DNA of 64,000 bases from the NCBI GenBank assembly GCA_033816765.1, contig CM066290.1, positions 744,001 to 808,000 on the forward strand, given 5' to 3'. Shown piece by piece: positions 34,701-45,576 of this stretch. The DNA comes from Nothopassalora personata. Taxonomy: Eukaryota; Ascomycota; Dothideomycetes; Mycosphaerellales; Mycosphaerellaceae. The notes under the pieces were generated by a model. That model made no database searches and was not told the DNA's origin. It saw only the letters and a list, made by a program, of their open reading frames with translations. Within the stretch, counting starts at the first letter, position 1. Each line of letters opens with the position of its first letter. The translations under genes were made by a program, and so were the position numbers.

Positions 34701-35794
34701 GGCTTGAAAGGGGGTTTCTTTCCTTCAACGAGATCAATCGCATGCTCAACCCCGTCGGGCATCTTGCGCTTCGCCTGCTCATTAGGTGCGTATACATCTC
34801 GGAAGTCTGCAAATTCTTCAGGCCACGAGGGGCCCTCTCCTTCAGGTACTGCTGCAGCAATAGCCCGAACACTCATCGCATAAACCTGCTTTGAGCTCTC
34901 GAGATCCTCAAGGAACTCGCGTGCGTCACGCTGCTGAACCGCAGGCGTCTCTGCACCGTAGTACCACTGGTCATCCTTATCGGCCTTCACTATCCGATTA
35001 CGATGCCGCCAGGGTCTACCCAAAATCACTGATGGCCTACCCATAGGCACCGCGTAGCAGATGGCGTCACTCACGCGCTCTACTCCCGCGTCATCAGCGA
35101 GTCGCAGCCGAACCGCAAAGGCGCCGTAGCAATACCCTGGGTCATGCGCATACGACTCTAACTTCGGCAGCCTTGCCCCATCAATGGGTTGCATTTGATG
35201 TCGGAGTACATACTCATACGACACTAGGCTGAGATCCGCACAGTCATCCAGGAGAAACGTGGCCTCGCGAAAGCCCTCACGAGTCTCGACTGCGCCTCGC
35301 AAGTGACGCGCTGGACACGCATCCACTCGCCTCAAGGGGTCGACTTCAGGAAAACTCGGACTCAGGAGCGACCCACTTATGGTCCTCTGCCTTTTCCCTG
35401 GTCGCTGCGATGGACACACATCCACTCGCCTCAAGGGGTCGACTTCAGGAAAACTCGGACTCAGGAGCGACCCACTTCTGGTCCTCTGCCTTTTCCCTGG
35501 TCGCTGCGATGGACACACATCCACTCGCCTCAAGGGGTCGACTTCAGGAAAACTCGGACTCAGGAGCGACCCACTTCTGGTCCTCTGCCTTTTCCCTGGT
35601 CGCTGCGATGGACACACATCCACTCGCCTCAAGGGGTCGACTTCAGGAAAACTCGGACTCAGGAGCGACCCACTTCTGGTCCTCTGCCTTTTCCCTGGTC
35701 GCTGCGATGGACACACATCCACTCGCCTCAAGGGGTCGACTTCAGGAAAACTCGGACTCAGGAGCGACCCACTTCTGGTCCTCTGCCTTTTCCC
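31738..35794 (-). CDS. pol: B' pol: protease, RT, RNase H, integrase, chromodomain (one frameshift)
   Basis: About 1330 codons from the -1 site at 35794 to 31738. In order: a 33-residue repeat array, and a retropepsin-like segment with unusual FLLDDCADLSLVS. Then come reverse transcriptase with VVYLDDILIY and RNase H with ETDASGFAIAG and the YETHDQELLAVV block. Integrase has an HHCC zinc site (MHHDDVLAGHFG ... CRTCQGSK) and DDE residues in MDFITDLP, SDRGPVF and QTDGQTERANQ. The chromodomain is at the end (YEVEAVLDRR, LQYLVQWKDWP, EYNSWEPAEGL). The frame breaks in a run of nine C on the plus strand (32277-32285). Copy B has eight, and eight restores the frame into 31738-32322. A chromodomain at the integrase end defines chromoviruses, which target heterochromatin. 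Confidence 0.9.
32277..32285 (-). other. Homopolymer C9, site of the pol frameshift
   Basis: Nine C here against eight G in the matching position of copy B near 43460. The ninth base shifts pol out of frame before the chromodomain. It could be a real mutation or a read error. Confidence 0.75.
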
Positions 35795-35806
35795 TGGTCG
35801 CTGCCC
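35312..35806 (-). repeat. 99 bp minisatellite at the gag-pol junction, 5 copies
   Basis: Units begin at 35312, 35411, 35510, 35609 and 35708. 99 bases is 33 codons, so the array is translated in frame in pol (unit core RRVDVCPSQRPGKRQR). The unit at 35312 differs at a few bases. The first unit met by ribosomes also carries the gag stop. Copy B has only two units (about 40245-40440). Confidence 0.95.
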
Positions 35807-36925
35807 TTCTCAGTCAGAGCCTTCGCAGCGTCTACCCTGCGAACCGCTTGCGCGCCACGGTCCTTCCACAGGTGCCTGTTCGGGCAATCCGTCTTAATGT
35901 GACCCTTCTTATGGCATCCATAGCACTCCGCTTTGGTCCTATCAAAGGTCACAGACGATCCGCCGGCGTCCCGCTGGTAACTCGCACCCGGGTCGCGCGA
36001 CGCCTGACTATGCTTCTGCTGCTTCGAGCCACGATCGCTTCGCCCTTGGTCGCCCTCAGTCTCTCGCCTGCGGCGACCATGCTGCCCGCGGTCGTGCCCT
36101 CCGCTGCCACGCTCCGTGCTTTCAATGCGCGAAGCCAGGATCACCAGTTCCTCTCTGGTTGTTGGGATGTCATGAAACTTGACGATTGCGGACCGCAGGC
36201 CAGGCGCAAGCTTAGCGAGCATATGTCGCACGCGTTGCGCCTCCGTATAGTCCCCCAACTGATCCTCCATGACATCCAGCTTCAGTCGCAAACTGACGCA
36301 CTGTCTGGTTGTCCTTCTGTTTCACCGCCTCATACTCCAACATCACGTTGAGCACGCGGTTCACAGGATCACCGCATGCGTCTCGACAGAACTCCTCAAA
36401 GTCCTGGTATGTATACCCTTTAAGGTCAAGGACGCTATGGTTGGCGTGCCATCGCTCACTTGCCTCTCCGCTTAGGTACATAACCCCATACAGGACCTTT
36501 GACTCGTTCGTCACATACGTGCCGCCTGAGAGGGCAAAGACAAGAGAGAGCTCCCTTAGGAATACCCGTGCTTTCTTGATCGAGTCCCCTCTAAAAGGCG
36601 TAGGTTCTTTGAGACGCAAACGTGTCGCATGCGATGCGACCGCGCCTCGAGCTGCGATATCATCGTCAGTTACTACAGATGGAGGAGGGGGAGGGGGAGT
36701 AGGGGATAGTTCTCCGCCGGATTCGCCCTGAGGGTCCGCCGGCGGCACGCTTGCGTCCCGCAAGATCTCCAACTGTTCAATCTCCCTCTGTATCTCCTTC
36801 TCCTCAACCTCTGCCCGAAGGGCATCCCTCCTTGCGACTAAGGCTGCACGCCTCGCTTGTTGCTGGGCCCTAGGGCTCAGGGGAGCCGCAAGCGTAGCGC
36901 TGCTGTCGTCGCGTTCGGACTCCAT
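35758..36925 (-). CDS. gag: B' gag with zinc knuckle (one frameshift)
   Basis: Starts at ATG 36925 (MESERDDSSATLAAPLSP); an N-terminal coiled coil is followed by the capsid-like retrotransposon gag region (FLRELSLVFAL, VLNVMLEYEAVKQKDNQTVR). It ends with a CCHC knuckle CYGCHKKGHIKTDC. An extra base at about 36283 breaks the frame after VRQFAT. The second half continues in another frame from about 36282 to the stop at 35758. Copy B lacks the extra base and is continuous here, so the original gag was about 390 aa. Gag forms the virus-like particle. Confidence 0.85.
35788..35794 (-). promoter_or_regulatory. -1 ribosomal frameshift heptamer GGGAAAA
   Basis: In the gag frame the bases read G GGA AAA, the X XXY YYZ form of a slippery site, and the gag stop (35758-35760) follows 28 bases later. 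Slipping back one base enters exactly the open pol frame. The heptamer is retained in the RIP-mutated copy B. A downstream pseudoknot could not be checked. Confidence 0.6.
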
Positions 36926-36962
36926 GGCGTGTATGGATTGCAACGAAGAGAAGAATTAGAAC

Positions 36963-37159
36963 TGTTAAGGGGATGTCGCAATGTATAGCACGCCCACGAC
37001 CTGCCAGTCGTAGATGAACTAATTCTTGCCTTTTGTTCAAGACGCATCGCGCGTCGCAAGGTGTACTCATGCGTGTCACGTGCGGCTTGGCAGCCGGTCG
37101 CGACCGCATGTCACATGCAAGGCCACATGTAGGGGTTAGCCACTGGGCTGCCCCTTACA
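36963..37159 (-). repeat. B' 5' LTR (197 bp)
   Basis: Identical partner of 30335-30531. The leader after it starts GTTCTAATTC on the minus strand. I could not match a tRNA primer site. Confidence 0.93.
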
Positions 37160-37164
37160 ACCGG

Positions 37165-37360
37165 ACTCTATTAAGAAGGGTAAGTTATCGATCCTATCGT
37201 ATTACTAGCAGTTGTAGCTACTCGAATATGTCTAGCTTATACCCGACGCGTACCTCGATAAGATAGCCTAGTAGGTATTTAATAACCTTAGAGAGGTGGT
37301 GTTAGATCGCACGATATCTAAGTACCTTTATAAGCACGGTTAGAGTCGCAAGTAGGCGCG
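37165..37360 (-). pseudogene. Middle piece of the TIR-element protein
   Basis: These 196 bases are stranded between the B' copy and chromovirus A. One minus-strand frame (VLIKVLRYRAI, HHLSKVIKYLLGYLIEVRVG) is protein-like with RIP-type stops. By position it continues the pieces at 50976-52440 and 30067-30329. Confidence 0.4.
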
Positions 37361-37769
37361 TGTTACGGTTCTGATCTAGGGCTGAAGGAAGCTAACTAAT
37401 TAGACCTCTACAATTGGTGGGCGCTTCCGCCCGAGAAGTGCTCTCTTACCCGTAGGAATAAAACTAAGGAACCGAGAGAGCAACTGAAGTAATCTCCTTA
37501 ATCTCGTTAATCTCGGTAATCTCGAGAGAGCATAGAGAGCATAGAGAGTACGGAGAGCAAACGCTCTATCTCCTTTGTATTTAGGAACGCTAGAAACCCT
37601 TATGGTTCTAATGCGTTTAACTTATGTTACTATCTCACTAATTGGAATATAACTCTTATTCCTATTATTCATCTTCGCTTAGCTTGCTTTAGCCTCTCTG
37701 AAGAATAATACCGCTACGTGACTTGACTTATCTCTCTTTTAAGACTAGCCCTAGAACGAGATAATAACA
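37361..37769 (+). repeat. Chromovirus A 5' LTR (409 bp)
   Basis: Begins TGTTACGG and ends AATAACA. Bases 37573-37769 match 50779-50975 at equal length with about eight differences. All are C/T or G/A in CpA/TpG context. The first 200 bases do not match the other LTR. Confidence 0.7.
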
Positions 37770-37859
37770 CTTTAAACGCCCTTAGGATAAGCGCTACTTA
37801 AGCAGCTAGTAGGGGAACACCCGCCCCTAGCGAAGTAGGAAGTATCCGCCGTGCGCCAC

Positions 37860-38870
37860 TATAATAGACTACTACGAAGGACGATGAGTCTAATGACAAT
37901 AACGAGCCTACTCTAAGGAGGAACGACGTTAAGGCTACTAAGCTAGACCTCTTCTATAGAGATAGGGCTAAGTTCGACGACTAGATCAATTAGATAGATA
38001 TGTACCTTATGTTCAACCTAGTCGATACCGATAAAAGAACTATCTTCGCTATTACGTAGCTTCGTAGAAGCGCGCAGAACTGGATCAAACCTTACCTTAA
38101 GGAATACCTTAAAGGTATAGGACGATTAGACCCCACTAGAATGTTTAGGAGCTACACCCTTTTTAAAGAGAAGATAAAATTAATCTTTAGAACCTCGAAC
38201 GAAGTCTAATAGGCTATACGAATTATTCAACACCTAAAGTAGAAGACGTCTACTTTAGAGTATACCGCCAAATTCGAAGAATACGGACAAATTACTAGAT
38301 AGGACTAGACGGCGTTAATAACTATGTTCCGACGTAGACTTAAGGACTCCGTTAAGGACGAGTTAATAAGACACGGAGGACAGATCACTAACCTCGAAGA
38401 GCTAATAAAGGCGTCGATTAACATCGATGACTAGCTCTAGGAACGACACTAGGAGAAGAAATACGACTCTAAAGTAGGAGGAATAGTAGGATACGCTCCG
38501 GACCGTAGACCCTTAGGAGGATACGTTACGAAGGGAGAATTCTCACGACAAAGCTAGCCCTACTATAGACTATAGCTAATAGAACTAGACGTTACCTAAC
38601 GAGGACGGAAGATCGATAAGAGTAGGGGCTACGGAAAGCCCTTTAAAGGAAAAGGAAAACTCACATGTTATGCCTATAGTAAGGAAGGCTATATAGCGCG
38701 GGATTGCCGCGGTAAGAATATAGTGCGCCGCGAGCAGTTTAATATAATGTAACCCCGAACTAGTAAATCTAAGAGTAGCGTTAGATCTTGAGGAGATACC
38801 GACTATACTCGGAGAGTAGAGGAGAGAGCTAGTAACAGAAGCACGACGCCTCTCCTAGACCCCTTAGAAG
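37860..38870 (+). pseudogene. Chromovirus A gag remnant
   Basis: Frame with many RIP stops; recognisable gag stretches (KLDLFYRDRAKFDD, SAQNWIKPYLKEYL, TAKFEEYGQI). A zinc knuckle lies at about 38666-38707, with one of its positions altered to Tyr. It is cut from pol by element B. Confidence 0.75.
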
Positions 38871-38884
38871 GACGAGGAGAATAC

Positions 38885-39081
38885 TATAAGGGGCAGCCTA
38901 GTAGCTAACCCCTACATGTAGCCTTACATATAACATGCGGTCGCGACCGGCTACTAAGCCGCACGTCACACGCATAAGTACACCTTACGACGCGCGATAC
39001 GTCTTAAACAAAAGGTAAGAATTAGTTCATCTACGACTAGTAGGTCGTAGGCGTGCTATATATTGCGACATCCCCTTAACA
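38885..39081 (+). repeat. B 5' LTR (197 bp)
   Basis: Begins TATAAGG where B' has TGTAAGG, a RIP-type change, and ends CTTAACA. Confidence 0.88.
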
Positions 39082-39116
39082 GTTCTAATTCTTCTCTTCG
39101 TTACAATCTATATACG

Positions 39117-40284
39117 CTATAGAGTCCGAACGCGACGACAGTAGCGCTACGCCTACGGCTCCCCTAAGCCCTAGGGCCTAGTAATAAGCGAGGCGTGCAG
39201 CCTTAGTCGTAAGGAGGGATACCCTTCGGGTAGAGGTTAAGGAGAAGGAGATATAGAGGGAGATTAAACAGTTAGAGATCTTACGGGACGCAAGCGTACC
39301 GCCGGCGGACCCTTAGGGCGAATCCGGCGGAGAACTATCCCCTACTCCCCCTCCCCCTCCTCTATCTATAGTAACTAACGATAATATCGTAGCTCGAGGC
39401 GCGGTCGTATCGTATGCGACACGTTTACGTCTTAAAGAACCTACGCCTTTTAGAGGGGACTCGATTAAGAAAGCACGGGTATTCCTAAGGGAGCTCTCTC
39501 TTATCTTTACCCTCTTAGGCGGCACGTATACGACGAACGAGTTAAAGGTCCTATATAGGGTTATGTACCTAAGCGGAGAGGCAAGTAAGCGATAGTACGC
39601 TAACTATAGCGTCCTTACCTTAAAGGGTATATATACTAGGACTTTAAGGAGTTCTATCGAGACGTATACGGTAATCCTATAAACCGCGTACTTAACGTAA
39701 TGTTAGAGTATAAGGCGGTAAAACAGAAGGATAACTAGACAGTACGTTAGTTTACGACTAAGCTAGATGTTATAGAGGATTAGTTAGGGGACTATACGGA
39801 GGCGCAACGCGTACGATATATACTCGCTAAGCTTACGCCTAGCCTACGGTCCGCAATCGTTAAGTTTTATAACATCCTAACAACTAGAGAGGAACTAGTA
39901 ATCCTAGCTTCGCGTATTAAAAGCACGGAGCGTAGTAGCGGAGGGCACGACTGCGGGCAGTATAGTCGCCGTAGGCGAGAGACTAAGGGCGACTAAGGGC
40001 GAAGCGATCGTAGCTCGAAGCAGTAGAAGCATAGTTAGGCGTCGCGCGACCCGGGTGCGAGTTACTAGCGGGACGCCGGCGGATCGTCTATAACCTTCGA
40101 TAGGACTAAAGCGGAGTACTATAGATGCTATAAGAAGGGTTATATTAAGACGGATTGCCCGAATAGGCACCTATAGAAGGACCGTAACGCGTAAGCGGTT
40201 CGTAGGGTAGACGCTACGAAGGCTCTAACTAAGAAGGGTAGCGACTAGGGAAAAGGTAGAGGACTAGAAGTAGGTCGCTCCTAA
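39117..40284 (+). pseudogene. B gag remnant
   Basis: Aligns to B' gag through the zinc knuckle region (about 40121-40160). The frame is continuous where B' has an extra base, but it is interrupted by many TAG/TAA codons. GGGAAAA, the frameshift heptamer, is kept near its end. Confidence 0.8.
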
Positions 40285-40440
40285 GTCCGAGTTTTCCTAA
40301 AGTCGACCCCTTAAGGCGAGTAGATGTGTATCCATCGTAGCGACTAGGGAAAAGGTAGAGGACTATAAGTGGGTCGCTCCTAAGTCCGAGTTTTCCTAAA
40401 GTTGACCCCTTAAGGCGAGTAGATGCGTATCTAGCGCGTT
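40250..40440 (+). repeat. 99 bp minisatellite, 2 copies, in element B
   Basis: Two RIP-mutated units homologous to the five-copy array at 35312-35806. Confidence 0.8.
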
Positions 40441-43400
40441 ACTTACGAGGCGTAGTCGAGACTCGTAAGGGCTTTTGCGAGGCTACGTTTCTCCTAGATA
40501 ACTATACGGATCTTAGCCTAGTGTCGTATAAGTATATACTCCGACATTAAATGCAACCTATTAATAGGGCAAGGCTACCGAAGTTAGAGTCGTATACACA
40601 TAACCTAGGGTATTGCTACAGCGCCTTTACGGTTCGGCTACGACTCGCTAATAACGCGGGAGTAGAGCGCGTGAGTAACGCTATCTACTACGCGGTACCT
40701 ATAGGTAGGCTATTAGTAATTTTAGGTAGACCCTAGCGGTATCGTAATCGGATAGTGAAGGCCGATAAGGATAACTAGTAGTACTACGGTGTAGAGACGC
40801 CTACGGTTTAGTAGCGTAACGCACGCGAGTTCCTTAAGGATCTCGAGAGCTTAAAGTAGGTTTATACGATAAGTGTTCGGGCTATTACTATAGTAGTACC
40901 TAAAGGAGAGGGCCCCTCGTAGCCTAAAGAATTTGTAGACTTCCGAGATGTATACGTACCTAATAAGTAGGCGAAGCGTAAGATGCCCGACGGGGTTGAG
41001 CATACGATTAATCTCGTTAAAGGAAAGAAACCCCCTTTTAAGCCGCTATACTACTAGTTCTTAACTAAGTTAGAGGCCTTGAAGGAGTACCTTGCGCAAG
41101 CAATGGAGAAGGGGTGGATTAGGCGGTCCGCAAGCGAGGCGGGTGCGCCTATCCTGTTCGTGCTAAAGAAGAATAGTACTCTTAGGCTCTGTGTTAATTA
41201 TAGAGGCCTAAATAAGATTATAGTAAAGAACCGATACCCCCTACCCCTAATTAGCGAGACGCTAGATAGGCTGTTAGGTTCTAGGTTCTTCACTATAATC
41301 GATTTGAAGGACGCCTACTATCGTATCCCTATTAAGCGAGGCGATAAGTAGAAGACTACGTTTCGTACGCGATACGGATACTACGAGTACCTAGTAATGC
41401 CGTTTAGGTTAACTAACGCACCGGTAACCTTTTAAGGGTATATTAACAAGGCGCTAACCGGCTTAGTTAATAACATTTGCGTAGTCTACCTAGATAATAT
41501 CCTCATCTATAGCGAGACGCGTAAGGCACACGTACGAGCCGTACGCGCGGTACTAGAGAGGCTACGAAAGTTTGCCCTATTCGTAAACCCTAAGAAGTGT
41601 TACTTCTTCTAGGAGAGTGTAGAGTTCCTTAGATTTATCGTAAGCGCCGTAGGCGTATCGATAGATAGGAGTAGGGTAGCCGCTATCGAGGAATAGCCTA
41701 CACCTACGACCTTTTATAAGGTCTAGTCCTTCCTTAGGTTTTGTAACTTCTACCGGCGTTTTATAGAAGGATACTTAAGGGTCTATAAGCCCCTAACGGA
41801 CCTACTAAAGGGATCTAAGGACGGTAAGAAGCACGGCCCTCTTACGTGGACCTTAAGCGAAGAGTAGGCGTTTCGATAGCTTAAGGCCGGATTCTTAGGT
41901 ATACTAATACTTAGGCACTTCGATCCTACGCTACGCACGCGAGTCGAGACGGATGCCTTAGGTTTCGCGATCGTAGGTATTATATCCTAATTGTTTAGTA
42001 CTAAGTAGCATCCAATTGCCTTCTATTTACGTAAGATAATACTAGCCGAGTATAACTACGAGACGCACGATTAGGAGCTACTTATAGTAGTTAAGGCTTT
42101 TAAGCATTAGAGGCTATACTTAGAGGGCGCTACGCATGCGGTACGAGTGCTAGTCGACTACGCTAACCTATAGGGCTTTATAACAGTAAAGTAGCTAAAT
42201 AGGCGGTAAGCTCGATAGGCTACGTTCCTATAGTCTTTTAATTTTATAGTAGAGCATCGGCCGGGTAAGACTAACCTAGCCGACGCGCCTTCGAGACGTA
42301 GTAACTACGTAGCTATAACGTAATAAACTTCGAACTTGCTACCTACCTTATAAAGTAAGCTATCTTTCTAGAAGGAGTCTCTAGAAGGGATAAGCGAGCC
42401 GACGGTGAAGCGCGTGCTTACTACCTACGAGGCGATGTAGGGCAACATAGGCGCGGCAATAGTAGTGCGGAGAGGTGACCTTCCCTATTAAGATAAGCCG
42501 TCTTTACTAGTAGCAGTATGCGCTACAGTAATATAGGGTTAAGCTTATAGCTCGACGGGTAAGTTAATCCTACTCTTAATAAAGATCGCGTAGTAGTAAG
42601 ACGACTAGTGTATCGTATACTTAGCGTAGGCGCTAAGCGCGAGGGATGCTAAGGGATAGTATATAAAGAATGACCTTATGTACTGCGGAGACGCGATCGT
42701 AGTACCTAGGGATTACGCAATTAGGTCGCATCTAATTCGTATACACTACGACGACGTCCTCGCGGGTTACTTTAGAAGGACTAAGACTAAAGAGCTGTTA
42801 CGACGTAATTATTAGTAGGACTCACTTAGTACGGACGTAAAACAATACGTCTAAGCCTATAGAATCTACTAGGGTTCGAAGGCGAGGCGCCATCGACCCT
42901 ACGGCGAGCTATAACCGCTTCCTAGACCGGAGCGACCGTAGTAGGAAATTACTATGGATTTTATTACGGACCTACCTCTAAGCACGCGAGCCGGTTGCGT
43001 GTATAATACGATCCTAGTAATAGTCGATCGCTACTTAAAAATAAGCTTATACATCCCGACGACGAAGACTTACATAGCCATAGAGCTTACGAGGCTCCTA
43101 CGAGACGAAGTCGTGCGATACTATAGTGTCCCGTTAGGTATAGTAAGCGACCGAGGTCCGGTCTTTACTAGTTAGTTTTAGAGTAACTTCTACTTCGAAG
43201 CGCATATAAAGCGTAAGCTATCTACGGCCTTTTACCCTTAGACTAACGGCTAAACTAAGAGGGTAAACTAAACCCTCGAACAATACCTTCGTTATTACTA
43301 TAGTAATAATTAAACTAAGTGGGCTAAGTAGCTTATAGTTGCTAAATTCGTAGCTAATAACAGCATCTACCTAACACTACGGATGAGTCCGTTCGAAATA

Positions 43401-44006
43401 GCGTACGGTTAGCGACCTAAGATTGCCCCTACACTAACTAGATCTTGAGACGAGACCTAGGGGGGGGAAGTACTAGTAGCGGTAACAGCTACGAGTCGCA
43501 TACAAAAACTACGCGCTACACTCGAGAAGCGATAGAAGGCTACAGTAGAAAGCTAGGCTCGCTACTATAATAAGACCTACTAAGCTAAGACCTACCGCGT
43601 AGGTAACTTAGTCCTATTATTAACGAAGAACCTTAAGTTAGTAGTGCTAAAGAAGAAGATAGGTCCGAAGTTTATCGGCCTATACCGCATTACGGACGCT
43701 ATCGGTTCGTAGGCGTACCGCCTAGCGCTACTAGCCGACTTAAGGCTCTATAACGTCTTCTATGTCTCTCTCCTCGAGCCGTATATCGGTAGCGATAAGG
43801 ATGGACCCGTACCCCCTCTAGCTAATAAGGACGGAGAGTATAAGGTAGAGGTAGTACTAGATAGGCGTAAGCGTAAGGGTAAGCTATAGTATCTAGTCTA
43901 GTAGAAGGACTAGCTAGAGGAGTACAATAACTAGGAACCGGCGGAGGGCCTCGCGAATGCGGATCGCATAGTAGCCGACTATAAGGCGTTAAGGAGAAGT
44001 AAATAA
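40285..44006 (+). pseudogene. B pol remnant
   Basis: Collinear with B' pol. Short open pieces survive over protease (40551-40736), reverse transcriptase (41079-41351, with LRLCVNYRGLN) and integrase (42954-43175, with MDFITDLPLSTRAG). The end ALRRSK and the chromodomain match B'. It has eight G near 43460, where B' has nine C on the complementary strand, so pol and chromodomain are in one frame. It is dead because of numerous stops. Confidence 0.85.
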
Positions 44007-44140
44007 GACTAGTACTAGAGCATAAATAAAACTTTTCTTAACTATAAATAAAATAAAAGCTAAAGAGTAGCGCGCCTACTAGGGGCCACTTAGAGTAGTA
44101 GTAGGCGAGGAGCCCGCGAGTAGCGTGTAAGGCGAGCGCC

Positions 44141-45078
44141 TCAGTTATCGTTACGTAGTAACTTAGGTAAGAATGCCTAGTCGGCGGCGGTAGTGTCGAT
44201 GTTCTACGCCTATAGGAACTAGGACTACGGTTAGTAGGGTATACGTAGGCGAGGAATATGCGACTTACGGCGCGGCCGAGTTCGAATAGCCTATTAAGGG
44301 CGCGGTTCTACTCCTACTAGAGCGCGAGGGCTTCGGCGGCGGGGGCGGCGGTAGTAGTAGCGGCGGCGGCGGAGGCACGTATACGGGTCTCCCCGGCACG
44401 CTTATGCTTATAGGCATTAAACTGCCTAATAGCCTATAGGAAGGGTTAGCCGAAGCATAGGGGACGCACTAGAGCCCTCCCCCGCGAGTAGTAGTCGACT
44501 CGCACGAGCGAAGTAGCGACTTACCTCCTTAATGTCGTTACCTAGCTAGGCACATAGGCGGATCTACTCTACTAGCTCCTACTACTAGAGGTCTATAGGC
44601 GCCTAGCCTATTATAGCCGTAAGGAAGTCGCGCTAGGACCGCGCGGCGCGTAGGCGGCTTACTAGCGAGGCGATAGCGTAGCTAGTGTTAGGTACGTAGC
44701 TATGTTTACTACGCCTATAGCGGCTACACTTCTTTAGGAGCTCGCCGGTAGTAACACTATTACAGTTATTGGCCTCGTCTAGTAAGTAGTTAGCATACGA
44801 ATCGTAGGCGACACGCGTAGAGACTTACCCCTAACGAAGTACGGGAGGCACCGTATATACATGTTAATTCTCTACGAGAGCTTAGTAGCTAGCGAGGGCG
44901 TTAGTAGCTACGAGGGTAATACTAGTCGCTTACGACTACTAGGCGTTCTAGGGGCGTCGCGTACTAGAGCCGCCTAGCGGCGCTCGTCTTCTACGGCGCT
45001 AGTAGTACTATCGCTACTAGTACTACTAGAGGAGGCGGAGCGGCTAGAGAATAGCGGCGAGGAGGGCATAGTAGACAT
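44141..45078 (-). pseudogene. Antisense Cys-cluster gene of element B (RIP-degraded)
   Basis: ATG at 45078 and a TGA at 44141-44143 correspond to the start and stop of the B' antisense gene. The N-terminus (MSTMPSSPLFSSRSAS) differs from B' mostly by RIP-type changes. Exon-intron layout appears collinear. Confidence 0.75.
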
Positions 45079-45379
45079 AATAATAATAATGATACTAGCG
45101 AGGCGCTTACGATAATAGTACGGTACGGGTGCGTAGTAGTAGTGTAGCGAAGGTAATAAGCTAGGGAGCGTGCTAAGAAAGGGCTAGGTTAGGCTAGAGT
45201 TTTATGCCCCTAACTAGCTATGTCGGTATAGTAACTAAGCCTTACTTACCTATACCTACATAACGACACGTACGTAACCCGTATATAGGCCGTATAGTAA
45301 CTATAGTTCTAGAAGTTCGTAGGAGTCTCTACGTAGTAACTAGCGAGCTAAGGACAGCTCGCACGGGAGGGGAGGCAAT

Positions 45380-45576
45380 TGTAAGGGGTAGCCTAGTAGC
45401 TAACCCCTACATGTAGCCTTACATGTAATATACGGTTGCGACCGGCTACTAAGCCGTACGTAACACGTATAAGTACACCTTACGACGCGCGATGCGTCTT
45501 AAACAAAAGGCAAGAATTAGTTCATCTACGACTAGTAGGTCGTAGGCGTGCTCTACATTACGACATCCCCTTAACA
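45380..45576 (+). repeat. B 3' LTR (197 bp)
   Basis: Begins TGTAAGG and ends CTTAACA. The purine tract GGGAGGGGAGGCAA before it is conserved with B'. Confidence 0.88.

Larger units (their letters stand above)
30335..37159 (-). mobile_element. Chromovirus B': near-intact Ty3/Gypsy element
   Basis: Identical 197 bp LTRs (30335-30531 and 36963-37159, TG...CA) and 5 bp duplications ACCGG (30330-30334 and 37160-37164) mark a recent insertion. Order on the minus strand: gag, -1 frameshift site, pol (protease, RT, RNase H, integrase), chromodomain, an extra gene on the opposite strand, polypurine tract (complement of 30533-30546), LTR. TpG and CpA are not depleted, so RIP has not acted on it. Two one-base indels, one in gag and one in pol, break the frames relative to the mutated copy B. 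Confidence 0.93.
38885..45576 (+). mobile_element. Chromovirus B: RIP-degraded copy of the B' family
   Basis: Same family as 30335-37159 but in the opposite orientation and heavily mutated. LTRs at 38885-39081 and 45380-45576 (197 bp each) align to those of B', with differences almost all TpG-to-TpA or CpA-to-TpA on both strands. Order: gag, two minisatellite units, pol, antisense gene, polypurine tract (45361-45379), LTR. It is inserted in chromovirus A between gag and pol. I find no clear target duplication (AATAC against CTAGG). Confidence 0.9.

Noticed and set aside
35312..35806. Regular direct repeats, considered as CRISPR
   Set aside because: Units are contiguous 99 bp copies without unique spacers in a eukaryotic retroelement.
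35303..36351. Long plus-strand frames across the 99 bp repeats
   Set aside because: Antisense readings of gag-pol; the array length divisible by three keeps all frames open.
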